Below, piece after piece: positions 10,362 through 24,400 of a stretch of 64,000 bases of DNA. The position numbers were made by a program, and so were the translations under genes. The notes beneath the pieces were generated by a model, which was not told where the DNA came from, made no database searches, and saw only the letters and a list, made by a program, of their open reading frames with translations. Source of the stretch: Phaffia rhodozyma (taxonomy: Eukaryota; Basidiomycota; Tremellomycetes; Cystofilobasidiales; Mrakiaceae); assembly GCA_014706385.1 (NCBI GenBank), contig JACGZH010000002.1:2108001-2172000 (forward strand), in the 5' to 3' direction. The stretch's first letter is position 1; the number at the start of each line of letters is the position of its first letter.

Positions 10362-12562
10362 CTACACCCATTTTGTACCCGGCCCAACGTAAAGTCCCTT
10401 TGAGCTCCAAGCCCTGTTGACCATGCTCTCTACCTGGGAGACGGTTTCCGGACCTCTTGCCACTACCGTCAGCTTTCCCTTCCCGCTGTTCCCTCTGGCA
10501 AACACCCTGTTGGCCACCCTTGCCAGATCACCCATCGAGACTGCGTCGATCTTGGCCAACATCTCCTTGATAGGCATTCGTTTTCCGTTGATCATCACCT
10601 GCGCCCCTAGGTCTTCAGCCTCGACTCGGGGATCCTCTTGAGCGTAAAGCATCGCGGACTTTAATCGGTTCTTTGCTCGGGAAAGTTCGATTGGCTGAAC
10701 AGGGTATGTCAGATTATGGGGCTTCATGATCGAGGCTAGCTCGACAGCCAGTCGATTCAAATATTTCTGAAGCACCCCAGGCATACACGTTAGGGAAACC
10801 GCAAAGAGGCCTACAGATACATCGGCGACAGTGGATTGAAAGAACATGTAGAAAGTTAATTTCGCAACAGAACTAGAATCCAGTACGCAAGACAAACAAA
10901 GGATCTTACCTCCATCAGAGTAAGGCAAGTTCATCGAGTTGACGTTTTCCAATCCATGACTACCAATCATCACTCCTGTGTAGAACCGGGACAAAAGTCC
11001 CTTTCCAGGTCCACCTACAAAGGAAAATCAAGCGATGAGTCTCATAATTTACGCAAGGCTCAGCTGATACTAGGAGAAGGAGAGCTTTGGTCTTTACCTG
11101 AAGAGAAGGAAGCACCATCTCCAAGTAGCATTTGAATGACAGCAAGCGCGTACTAAGATCGATTGCTCACAAGCAAGTCAGCGCACGCTTCATTTAGAAA
11201 CACGTCTATCTCATTTAAGAACCCAAAGAAAGAAAAAAGTTCGACTTACAACATCCTCATCGTTAGCATCCAGACCTTCGAATCCAACAAACACATGGCA
11301 CATCTCCATCCCCGGTCTCACATCGATATCGACTCCTCCGGTGTATACAGCAGCGGGCTGACCTATCGGCGGGACCTCGATTAGATCCATCGAGCCAGCA
11401 GCACTCAGTCCTCCCACTGATTCCTCCGGCGAAGAGATGGGCGTTAGCGAAGAAGCGAGACTTTTGAACCAACCGGTCGACAGCGCGCGTGCCGAGTCCT
11501 CCCCTGTCTGGATTGGAGCTACATATGGCAAGTGGCCGAATTGAGCCTCCGTCAGCTTGACGAGCTCGTCATGCTCCATCCCGGTTCCAGAGACGACGAT
11601 TCGTTCCGGTCGGAACCACAGCTTTCTAAAGGCCTGAAGTCTTTCAGGAGTGATCGTCGTTCCGATCGGTGGAATGCCTTGTTCTGTAAAGTCGACATCA
11701 ACCGGGTCAGGCAGGTTCGGTCGGCCGAGCGCCTTCTTTCCGAAAGCCACATTCTGAAGGACTTCCATGAGGAAAGCGTCTGCCTTTTCGTCGTAGAGCA
11801 TGAGCTCGTACGATGCGCCGAGTAGAGACTCTTCCACTTCGCCAGGGGTGATAAGTGGGTGAAGCATTGTGTCCGATACAAGGGAGAGTACAGGTGAAAG
11901 ATTTTGGGACGGAAAGTGGGCTTGGTAGAGTAGTGTCTCTCGACCGACGTGGCATGCCAACGTCGAGACGTATCTTTCCATGTCAAGCGCATAGTCCGTT
12001 ACTGATCGATTGCTAGATGACTAAGAAGTTTCTTGCAGCATAACCAACGTGGGATGAGAATCCTCCGATAAAAACGAGGGAAAGGGACAAGACATTTCGT
12101 CTCTCGGACGTGTATGAAATTGGAAACAATGAGATCGCTCACCTTGAAAGCGAGCTTAGAGAGCATGTAAGAGAACCCTCTGGTCTCGTCGGTTTCATAT
12201 CTCGATCCAGCAGCTACGGTAACACCGACCGCTTGGATATGGGCAGCCACATCATTGGTCGCGACTTTGATCTTGTTCGGAAGGGTTGTTATTCGAGTCG
12301 GAGGCTTGGATGGTTGGAAAGTTCCCAAGGGCACGAAGACGAAGCAAGACAGAAGCAACAGTAGAGAAAGTGAAAGTTAGTTCTACTTCTTGTCCATCCT
12401 TCCTTGCTGCCATAAACCATGATATAAAGAGATAAACATCGAGAGACGAACCTCGGCGAAAGTAGAGAGGGAGCGATGTAACGATAGCTTTGAAGTTGCG
12501 AATAGCCGAGGCAAGGCCGGAAGCGAGGGAAGCATCTGTCTATTCCGGAGTCGAGACGACAT
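10362..12562 (-). CDS. MAS2: Mitochondrial processing peptidase alpha subunit
   Basis: This is the non-catalytic alpha subunit of the matrix peptidase that removes presequences. It pairs with the beta subunit, which carries the zinc site. The N-terminus is a typical presequence (MSSRLRNRQMLPSLP, then FATSKLSLHRSLSTFAE), spliced to PPTRITTLPNKIKVATND. The M16 fold follows: VTVAAGSRYE, and the degenerate RGFSYMLSKLAFK where catalytic M16 enzymes have HxxEH. The long middle exon runs from MERYVSTLACHVGRETLLYQ onward. The substrate-binding glycine-rich loop reads LLGDGASFSSGGPGKG and is interrupted by an intron near 11096. The C-terminus ends GLYVGPGTKWV. The start was chosen for the presequence and the in-frame join. 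Confidence 0.92.
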
Positions 12563-13252
12563 TTAACCAAGATGACACCCGTGTTTCCCCGTCCGAACGA
12601 TGACCAAGTAGAAAAGACCCCGACGATCGATCAAGGAAAAAAGGTATCCATCAGCAAATGTACCCTCAGTAAGAGTTTCCTCTTCGGGTGAGTTTTGAAA
12701 AGGCAATGTCTAATGAGTACTCACGGCTTAGAGGGACGAAACCGGTAAGATCAAAAAGAGAGCTGGACGATCTATAGTGCTTCTCTTAATTCTCGAGGAA
12801 ACAACGTTCTTCTTTACGATAGCAGAACACAGAAAGAGGCCAAAGAGAGAGAGTGATCGTGGTTGAGAGTCGAGAGGTGGGGGTAAAAGTACAACGATGT
12901 CGTAGCTTTCCGACCTACTCGGCAATTAGCTGGGTCTCCGTCATGGTTACGTCAGCGTAACCGTCTCGTGTGACTCGTCGGCTTGAGAGGACAGAAAGAG
13001 AGTATCTTCATGATAGAGAAGCAAGATATAGATATGCTAGGTTTAGACTGTGGATTTGTTTAGGAGATAATGAGGATAATGGACAGGTCTCCCTTAAGAA
13101 TTGAACGAGTTTGATATGAGAGAGAGAGAGAGTAAAGAGTAAAGAGATACTTTTGTGGGAAAACAAATGAGGGACTCTGGTAGACAACCTATACGAACGA
13201 GCGAAAGGGTAGAGGGCTCCCCGTAGAGAAAGAGAGAGAGAGAGAGATTGAC
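12563..13252. promoter_or_regulatory. Intergenic, MAS2 promoter side
   Basis: This 690-bp interval lies between the 5' end of MAS2 and the 3' end of the transporter gene, both on the minus strand. It contains purine-rich tracts (GA repeats near 13115-13135 and 13225-13246). Small open frames here look like noise. I see no RNA gene. Confidence 0.5.
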
Positions 13253-16136
13253 TTATGCGAGAAGCATAAGAACTGTTTGTAAAGTCGTGTACACCATGGC
13301 GATCGCACCGAACACAATCAGAGCGTAATCTAGAATACGAGCCACCCGACTCGGCGACCCAGCTCGAAGGTGAAGCAAGGGGGGATAGATGTAGCATAGC
13401 GGAATGCAAGCGAACGACCCGATGAACGATACGAATTTGTCCAAATCAGCCGAGCCGAGCCAGGCGATGAGCATGCAACCCATAACTGAGGCCGCTCTAA
13501 ACAGGTTCTTCTGCCACTTGACCTAGATGACGGAGGGAGGGAGAAGACGATAAATAAAGAGTTCAAAGACAGCACATAGAGTAGACCAAAAGGAACAGAA
13601 GCAAACCTTGGGGTTCTTCTTTCCGCTCTTCTCAAACAGCCCGTTCTCCATGATTCGGGTGGCCGGGAATAACTGGAGCGGAGTCGAGAGTAGGATGGCC
13701 ACCGAGTAGAGGAACTGAACGACCTGGACAAACTTGTGATCTTGGGGCAAGTTGGAGAGCACGACCGTCTCAGTGTGAGAGCCGTACGCGCCATAGCTGA
13801 GAACTCCAAAGCCGGCAAACAAGATAGAGATTCCAATCATGACACCAGTCAATACTCTGGGGAACTTTTCGGGTTCCTTCATAGACTCCGTGATGGGAAT
13901 GACAAGTCCGATTCCTTCGAACGCAAACACAGACGTTCCGATGAGAAGAGAGTACGAAGCCGGGTTGAAGAGCTCGACATCAGAGATTCCGTGTTTGGCG
14001 ATCGTCGATATCTCGTTTGAGCCGATGTAGATGAGTCCGATCAAAATAAACGCATCGGCAATCAAAGCGGTTCCACTCAATTTGGCCAAGTTTCGGACTA
14101 AGCTCAACGGGAGGAACACAATCATTTGGGCAAAGATAAGCCATTTGATGTCAACTGGTTTGCTACCACTGACCGAGAGGATGAAGGCCTCCAAGTTTTG
14201 AGCGACAAAGATGGTGTCTGATGGAGCATTGCCGAAGAACAGAAGTACAAGAATCAGGTATCGGTTAACAAACTGCCGCATTGCTGTGGATATCGGACAG
14301 GTTCAAGAACAGAGAAAGAGTGTTGATGAACTCACAGGCAGCGACAAACCCGATTTGACTAAGAGCGATACTACTCAGGATGACTATTCTCATCCACTTT
14401 CCATAAAGGATCCCACCGATATCTCCGAACGAGCCCGGGACTATGAGCCTCGTCTTGACAAGAAGCAAGAACGACCAGAGCGATATTATCCCAAGCAGAA
14501 GCATAACAACGGTCGAGAAGAGAATTCCTCCGTTGAGGAATGCTTTACCCATGAACAAGACTGAGAGTAAACCATTTCGGTAGAGACAAGTAGAGGACAT
14601 GATAAGTCTCTCTTCTTTTCTTGGTGAAACCTCAAGTGTTTGATGATAGAATAATTTGACTAACCTCCTGTTCCGACGAAACCTTTCAGAAGCATGAACA
14701 CTGCCTCGGTTGCGCTCGCAGTCCCTTGGATTCCGTTTCCAGGTGGCTTCCTAGGTCTGGAAAGCGATCTGGCAAGCTTGCCTCGTTTGGACAAAGAGTT
14801 GGTTGAGTTGCTAAGAAGAGGGGTTTCTTCAGTCGCCTGAGTTCGGGGCAACGTAGTGGGCAGCGAGTCTTCGTCGTCCTCGTCATCCTCATCATCTTCG
14901 TTGAGATCTTCTCCGGCCTATCAGAAGTTATGACAGAGGGGTTGTAAGTCACATGATGTCACCGGTTCGTCGGTTCTACTTCTCGACAAGGATCAAGAGC
15001 TGTCGCGTGGGAGGAGCCAGGAAACAGTGACGTATCATAGAAAAGGAAGAAAAGCACATACGAAGTGACCGTACAGGAATAGAAAGTCGATGACGTTCCT
15101 CAGCACTCGAGGATTCTCCTCACCTCGTTCCCTAGCCCGGGCATGAATAAAGTCTCGTCTGAACCCTCCGGGCTCCTTGATTTGGGCGACCCCCCTAAAC
15201 CCATCGCTGTCTCGGACCGGGTGAGAGAACGAGGCGGAACGGGCTTTTCGAAGTGAATGCGACTGCTGATGGGTCTGGGCCCACTTGTACAAGTCGTGGC
15301 TGTGTCAACGGAAGAAGGAATGAACGAGTAAAAAAATCGTATGAATTTGGTTCAGTGATGTGCAATATTGGCCAACCAGGCTATGTGCGGATGCGCAGAA
15401 ATTTTCAGCGAACAAGGAAGACGGAAGGATAACAAACGTGGGACAAGAGGAAAACTTACGTCACATCACCACCCTGGGAGGCATAAGGAATAGAGAAATC
15501 ATTCTCGTCCCCTCCGTGAATGCTGCTTCCAGCCTCTGTACCTGCCAGACTACCTACCATACTTTCTCCCGGTTGAGCTCCGTACAGGCTACCCCGTCCG
15601 GCTGCACCCGGCGTGATTGAGAACGCGGAGCCGTGGTCGGGTGTGACCGATTGACTCTGTCTTCTGTCCTGAGTGGAAACAAGGTGTTTGCCGAGCACCT
15701 TGACTTTATCCTCGTGAGGGATGGCATCAAGAGAGAGCTCAGGAAGTTCCTTTGTAGGTGAGGGAGCGAATGTGCCAGTGTTTGCCGACTGGGCAAACAA
15801 AGCGGCGTTGGTTGTTGGCGTAGTAACTCCGGATCCAGAACCAGATCCGGATGCAAGCGAGAATCGACGGGTGGCCGACTGTAGGCCGGCGTTGAGCGAG
15901 GCACCCAAGTTGCTTTGCTCGACAGGAGAGGACGATACGGCGACCCGCTCGCCGACAGAGATTGCTGACTGGTTCGCCGAGCCTGATGGGGAAGGTCCAG
16001 CTGGAGAGTTCAATCGAGGAGGCACCTGAGGAATCCGAAGAGGCGGATTGGTCCACGAGTTGGGCCCGGAAGAAGACGGGCGATAGAGATGTGACGACTG
16101 GAAGGAACCCGGTCTAGCCTTACCTGGAGAACTCAT
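13253..16136 (-). CDS. AVT3: Vacuolar amino-acid transporter, AVT3/AVT4 type
   Basis: This is an amino acid/auxin permease (AAAP, SLC36-like) that exports neutral amino acids from the vacuole. It has a long hydrophilic N-terminus of about 300 residues rich in Ser, Pro and Gly (starts MSSPGKARPGSF). An exon with the family signature HDLYKWAQ and NPRVLRNVIDFLFLYGHF follows, then an acidic linker (NEDDEDDEDDED) and ATEETPLLSN. The membrane domain begins AVFMLLKGFVGTG and continues GKAFLNGGILFS. Later blocks include TIFVAQNLEAFI, FAFEGIGLVIPITESMK and LSTPLQLFPATRIME. About ten to eleven hydrophobic segments are visible. The first cytosolic block and the FEGIGLVIPI motif point to AVT3/4 rather than AVT1. 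Direction of transport is inferred from the family. Confidence 0.9.
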
Positions 16137-17081
16137 CTAAGACAAGAAGGAATCAGATTCGAGTGAAGGGGAGCCAAAAGTGAGGTGGAATAAAAGAAAG
16201 TGAGGGGTAGATGGGAGAGATCTGTGTAGGTTGTTCAATGATGTTAGTGAGCAATCATAATCAGGTTGAATTTAAGAAACGCTGGCGGGTTCAGAAGTGA
16301 GCACATGGGTGATGTTAGGGTTATTTTTTAACAAGGTACTATCTAACGTCCATGGTTACGGTCACTAACCGGTGTGTTCCTGGCTCACGGAACACACTTA
16401 CACACAACTGCACACACTGTTGGACCCCAAGACCGGACAGAGCAAGTGGGTACGATAATTTCAACCCCACTCATACTCTGTTCACTTTTCTTCCTTGAGG
16501 AAGCCAGCGTGTCTCGTTTTATTGAGATAGTACTGATAGGATATGAACACTGCCTCATATTCTGTCCTAACACTCTCGCTGATGGGTCATTTGATTCGAG
16601 TGTCGGTCTGAGTGTGGGCTTGAGTGTGAGTGGGAGGGCGTGTGGGTGTGGATCTGTCCAAGCAGTCAGCCCTCCTACTGTATGCTTCAGCTGTTAGTTC
16701 CATTTCTTCCTTTGTTTCTCTACTCTCTTATCACAAGTAGGGTCTAGAGGTTCTATCCTAATCGGTTGCATCTCTATGTAAACCTTTCGCCCTCCTAGAA
16801 CCAAACAGCCTCGAAGGTCGCTTACCGGAGAGAGTGCATAGTCTCATGCCGATCCGGTTCCGTCTAATCACCATCGACTACCGGGATTCACTGACAGCTT
16901 TCTTCTTGCATTCTCTCTCCTCCTTTTCTTTGTGCTTTCACCTTCTAACCGATTGGACGAGACGACGAATCGTCCGTTCATCTTGTCTGAATCCACGCAT
17001 ATACATATATACAAACATACATACTGTCTCTCTTTCACTCTCTCTCATACTCATACTCATACTCATACTCATACGCACACG

Positions 17082-17124
<43 letters not shown>

Positions 17125-17652
17125 ACGCATATACTCTCTCGCCTATACACGAGAGAGCGTGGGATAGGCAAAGGGAGATGGAGAGCCTTGTTACGTTACT
17201 ACTTACATAAGCCGACACGCACAGCATTGGCGTTACATCCAGGTGGCGAGACCGAGAAGGGACAGTGAAAAAAGGCGGGGCCCCATCAGCAGGTTGGATT
17301 CTTCTTTAAAATCAGACAGCTCATTTTTCGACGGGACGGACGCGAGAATTCTTTTTCCCTTCTTTCTTTTTTTTTTCTTTTTCTCCTGCTGCGCTCAGAC
17401 AGACCTCCTTCCTAATCCAGCCGGTGAGTCTCCTTTTTGTTCACTCTTCCTTTTTCGTCTTTCTTGATTATATCATACCGTGTCGTGTCGGTTTTCTCTT
17501 CTTCTTCCTTCTTGGAAAGTGTTCGAGATCGTTTCATCCATCCATCTAGCCATCCATCCACAGCATACATCGCCCTTTCTTCTTGCTCTCGCTGACATCC
17601 ATCCCTCTTGCTCTTACCGGTTTTTTCCATCCCTTCTCAAAGCCGTCCTTAC
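16137..17652. promoter_or_regulatory. Long divergent intergenic region
   Basis: This 1.5-kb divergent promoter region lies between the AVT3-like gene (minus) and BDF1 (plus). It includes CA/TG-rich sequence near 16375-16425 and 16600-16650, two adjoining microsatellites (17044-17119), a GGGGCCCC palindrome at 17277-17284, and a long T/C tract at 17350-17390. The open frames over it are low-complexity. No RNA gene was recognised. Confidence 0.5.
17044..17119. repeat. Adjacent (CTCATA)5 and (CA)18 microsatellites
   Basis: Five perfect CTCATA units occupy 17044-17073. After a 10-nt spacer, 18 CA units occupy 17084-17119. They lie 530-610 bp upstream of the BDF1 start codon. Confidence 0.95.
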
Positions 17653-20600
17653 ATGTCCGACGCGTCGTTCGCTCCTACAGAACTCCCTACACCTGCTGCT
17701 GCTTCCCAACCGTTCCATCCGGCTAGCAGTACTTCTGCTATGGACATCCAACAGGCCCCTCCATCGATACACCACGTCCAAGGACTCTCCAATGGCGCGT
17801 CGGTAACAGCACCAGCACCAGCACCACCGACTCTTTCTCCCGTCCAATCCATCCCTGAAGCTGTATCGTTCCACACTCAACCTGTCATACCCCCCACACC
17901 TTCTCCACTTCAGCCGAATGCGTCACCAAGTCACAGTCTGGGCCAGCCTTATGAACAGCCTACTCATATTCCTTCTTCAGCATCCAGAGGTATGTCCGTC
18001 TTCTTCGTATCGACGCGTCGTACGACATCGATCCGCTTCCCGTGCTCAATCTCGTTCTTTTTATTTCCTCTGGGCTCTCCTCAGACTTTACCGCTCCTGC
18101 AGTCCCTACAGACGGAAGCAACCAGTTCCATCACGTCTCGCCTGCTCCTCCCGCTGCACCTTCCGGCGATTTTTCCTCCACCTTTCCTACTCCTACAGAC
18201 ATCACGTTCGCAACACCTTCATCGATCCCATCCGGGCCGTCGTCCTACGCTGCCGTCGACGCGTCTGGATCTTCGTTAAAACGAGACACTCGGGATGAAC
18301 ACTTTACCGGTGGCTATCTCCCTAATGGTTCAGGCGGGAACGGTATCGATAACAGCTATCAGGAGCATGTAGCCAAGCGTGCCAAGGTCGATTCGGTGAG
18401 TGCTGACTTTCTTGTGGCCTTTGTACATCAGAGATCGTACGCGTCATCTAACTGTGACCTTCTTCCCTCCTCGATAGCCACCTCCGGTCTCCAATTTGCC
18501 ATTTACGCCTGCGGCTCAGTACTATGCACCTTATTCACAGACACCGTTGTACCCTCCGGTCCAGACGCCAGTATCCCACCAGCCGCCGCAGACGTACGAC
18601 TCACTTCCGCTGTCGAGCGGGCAGAAGAAGCACTTTTTGTCGATCGTTCGATCGCTGAAGAAGCTCAAGGAGGCGTACGCGTTTTTGTTACCGGTGGATC
18701 CGATCGCATTGAACGTGCCGACTTATTACCACGTCGTGAGTCACCCGATGGACCTGTCGACAATCGAGCACAAACTATTGGCGAGCGGCCCGAAGCCGAA
18801 GGGAAAGGCAGACAAGGGAAAGTACATGGTGAAGGACGAGGTCATCCGAGACTTCCGACTCGTTTGGGAGAACTCCGCTAGGTTCAACGGTGAGGACCAC
18901 GCGGTCACCCAGGCCGGAAGGGCTGTCGAAGCCCACTTTGAGAGTGCATTGAAAAAGTTACCGCCGGACGAAGCTGTTAGTTCTCTTTCTCTTTCTTTGT
19001 CGCATTGGCCGAAGTTGATGCCAACGTGATGATTGAACGTCATGTTTTTCTATCTCCCTTCCTAGGCAAACAAAACTCCTTCGCCTGCTCCTCGGGCGAG
19101 TCAGCTTGGGGGGGTGGTCTCTTCTGGTCTTGGTCAAGCACATGGCTCGCCGCATGGGGCACTGAACGGGGACCCAGCCGGCCGACGGAACTCAACTGAA
19201 GGTGGCCGTCCGAAACGAGAGATCCATCCGACAAGAGAATTTGAGAGTGATTCCAAGAAGAAGGCGGCGATCTCGAAAAAGGGACCGCAGGATCCGCAAT
19301 TAAAGTTTTTGTTGAAACACGTGGACGAGTTGATGTCAAAGAAGGCATACTCCAGTTGGGCTTCCCCTTTCCATTATCCTGTCGGTAAGTACAGTTTCTC
19401 CCCTAGTGTCATCTTCTGATTTGTTGGATCCTATACCGATAGCTTTTCTTTCTTCTTGCCTCGCCTTGCCGATAGATACGGTGGCGTTGAACATACCAGA
19501 GTACAACGAGATCGTGAAACGACCAATGGATCTGAACACAATCCGAACAAATTTGCTGGAGAGAGTGTACGACGAACCGTTGGTTGTGAATGCAGACATC
19601 CAGTTGATGATTCACAACTGTTTCCTGTTTAACCCGCCGTTGTCGCCTGTCCATAACTCCGGGATGGCTTTCAAGCAACACTGGGAGGAAAACGTTTGGA
19701 ACCGATTACCACCCAAAGAGGAGAGTAGTGAGCCGGAGCCAGAGCCAAAGGTGGAGGTTGAACCAGAAGTCGTCGAGCCAGAGTCTGATGACGAAGGTGC
19801 GATCGCCGAACTTGACACCCAGATCGCCGCGCTTCAGGCCCAGCGAGATGTGCTGGTGAGGAAGCAGGCAAAGAAGCAAAAGTCATTGCAGAAAAAGGCG
19901 GCTGCTGCCGCGGCCACGACTTCCAAGCCGTCCAAGCCAAAGGCGTCAAAGGCGCCAAGGCCGTCCGGGTCGAAGCCGTCGAAGAAGAACTCGATCGGTG
20001 GTGCTGGTGGTGGAGGCGGTGGCGGTGGCGGCGGCGGTCACAGTGGCGGCCACGGCCACAGCGGATCGAAACCGAAAAAGTCGACGACGAAAAAGTCAAA
20101 GGCGGAGAGCGAAGAGGAGAACGTGGTGATGTTGACGCAGGCACAGAAACAGGAACTTGCCGAGAAGATCACTACGACCGAGGGCGAAACTCTGAGCAAG
20201 GCGATCAACATTATCCAGGAGAGCATGCCGATGGGAGAGGTAAGTCTCTAGCTTTGACTGATTTTCTTTCTTTCGTATTTTCTTTCTTGGTACAAATCCT
20301 TACAGCCTTTGTTTTCTATGTCTTTCCTCTCACCAATCAGGGTTCGGAAGAGATCGAGCTTGATATTGAGAGTCTACCACCTGCGATCGTGCTGAGATTG
20401 TACAACCTGGTAGTCAAGAAGGCGAAACGAAAGGGAACTGGGAAGGGTAACAAGGGTGGAACTGGTGGTCTGAACAGAAAGACGACGAACGAGGATGCAG
20501 AGTCTGAAAAGATCCGGCAATTAGAAGAAAATCTGAAACAGTTCGAGAGGCCAGCTTGTGAGTTTACTTGCCCTTTCTGTTTCTCTTCGAGGTGTAACTC

Positions 20601-20731
20601 TGGTTTGTCGGATATTGACTCTTTTTCTACTTTGCGGTGGGTCAAAAGCAGCCATGCACGGCGTACACGCCGTCGGCTCGGACTCAGAATCTGAATCCGG
20701 TTCGTCCGAATCGGACTCTGATTCGGAGTAA
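17653..20731 (+). CDS. BDF1: BET-family double bromodomain protein (Bdf1-like)
   Basis: This is a chromatin reader that binds acetylated histone tails and supports TFIID/SWR1-linked transcription. The N-terminus (MSDASFAPTELPTP) is Pro/Ser-rich and disordered. Bromodomain 1 includes FLLPVDPIALNVPTYY, VVSHPMDLSTIEHKL and the acetyl-lysine Asn in ENSARFNGEDHAV. Bromodomain 2 includes DTVALNIPEYNEIVKRPMDL and HNCFLFNPPLSPVHN, again with the conserved Asn. A coiled, Lys/Ala-rich region and a run of Gly follow. The extraterminal (NET) domain then reads LAEKITTTEGETLSKAI, EIELDIESLPPAIVLRLYNL. The tail is a short acidic Ser stretch (SDSESESGSSESDSDSE). Introns interrupt both bromodomains and the NET domain. 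The order BD1-BD2-NET makes this firm. Confidence 0.95.
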
Positions 20732-21342
20732 TCTGTCTCTTGCTTTTCGTTCCTTCTTTCTTTGTTACTCTCTCTCTCCTTCTCGGTCTGTCTGTGTTAT
20801 TTTTGTTCTTCCTTTTCTCTTCCTAGTGGTCTTTTCTTCTTTCTTTGTATCCTTTTCTTTTCCCTCTCTTCCTTCATGAAGAAGACAAAGAATGAACAAA
20901 CGCGGGCTTTTACTTTTGCGCGTTTCGTTGCTCTTGATCTCTTTCTTTTTCCTTTTTTCTTCCAACTGTTTCCTTAATCTAATCCCTAGTCCTTCTCGTT
21001 CTTTCTATCTGAACGACCCTTCGGTTTTTTCTTCTTTTCTTTCTTTTTCGATATTTTTATTTCAAATTCTCCATCTTACTTCTTGCTCCCCTCTCTTCTG
21101 TACCGAGGCGTTCTCTTATATATCTCTCTTCTATCTTGCTCTCCGTCCAAGCCTGTTGGTCCAAAGATGAAACAAGGCTAAACGGCGTGGGACACAAACA
21201 GCGTGAAGCCCGGCTAAAAAGTTAACCGAAGCGGACATGCCCGGCCGAGAAGCCCTCCACCTTCTGTGCCCTGCTGCGCACCGGCCGACTGAGCATGTTC
21301 TCATTATGGACGACTGGAGAAATTTTCTAGTTGATTTCAAAA

Positions 21343-21366
21343 TTACTAATAGCGTTTTCTTACTAA
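21343..21366. promoter_or_regulatory. Two Yap1-type sites (TTACTAA) upstream of the OYE gene
   Basis: TTACTAA occurs at 21343-21349 and again at 21360-21366, in the same orientation and 17 bp apart. They lie about 220-240 bp upstream of the OYE start codon. TTACTAA is the preferred element of fungal AP-1 factors (Yap1/Pap1). Yeast OYE genes are known oxidative and electrophile stress targets. Confidence 0.6.
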
Positions 21367-21396
21367 AGTCTATACGATTCCCACGGTATTTGCTAT

Positions 21397-21412
21397 GCCC
21401 GGATCCCCGGGC
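21397..21412. repeat. GC-rich inverted repeat in the OYE promoter
   Basis: GCCCGG (21397-21402), a 4-nt spacer ATCC, then CCGGGC (21407-21412) form a perfect inverted repeat 31 bp downstream of the second Yap1-type site. It could be a binding site for a dimeric factor or chance. Confidence 0.5.
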
Positions 21413-21584
21413 AGACAAATTCGCCGATAATGTCGTCAGCAGCGTTACCGTCGGAGAGAGCGTTGTATAAAGATCATCGTTTCGTTCTTCCTTTCTCTTG
21501 TGGTTTGTTCTTTCTCGTTCATTCGTTCTTTGTCACCAATCACATACTCCTACACTCACACTCACTCTCACCTCCGATTCAAAG

Positions 21585-23937
<2,353 letters not shown>

Positions 23938-24400
23938 ATAGTTTTCTTCTTCTCTTTTTGCGTTGCTTGCCCCTTATTGTTCTCCTTAGACCCCAATCTA
24001 TTATACATCCTTCTATAGATGGTATATCTTATATAGTAATCTCATGATACTTGGTCAGCATAGAAAGAGAGAGTCCCATGTGTGCACAGCCGGGGAAAGA
24101 AAAGACTTGTGAAAAGACAGCCGCGCTTTTTTTTTTTTTTGTTTTGTTTTGTTTTGATTTCTCTTTTCTTCTTCCTTTCCTCCATCATCATCTCATCCTT
24201 ACTCTTGCTCTCTTGCTCTCTTGCTCTCTTTCTTTCTTTCTCTTCTTCTTCTTCTTCTCTACCCAGGTCACCCTCACTCCTTTTATCCTTTGCTCCTTAC
24301 AGCTCTCCACGAAGAAAAAAACACTCTTTTGTCACATAACCACGCCCACCCACTCTTTCTCTTCTTTGTTTATATCCCTCTAACCTTCACACGACCAGCC
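23938..24400. promoter_or_regulatory. OYE 3' region and LysM gene promoter
   Basis: This contains a 14-T tract (24127-24140) followed by (GTTTT)3 and long CT-rich stretches up to the LysM gene start. Open frames here are low-complexity. Nothing else was seen. Confidence 0.5.

Larger units (their letters stand above)
20732..21584. promoter_or_regulatory. BDF1 3' region and OYE promoter
   Basis: The first 400 bp are T/C-rich 3' sequence. From about 21170 the composition shifts to GC-rich, with two copies of CCGGCCGA exactly 40 bp apart (21241 and 21281). Then come two Yap1-type TTACTAA sites and a GC palindrome. Open frames inside do not look coding. Confidence 0.5.

Noticed and set aside
20637..21170. 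Phe/Ser/Leu-rich frames after BDF1
   Set aside because: Low-complexity translation of T/C-rich 3' sequence; BDF1 ends cleanly with its acidic Ser tail at 20731.
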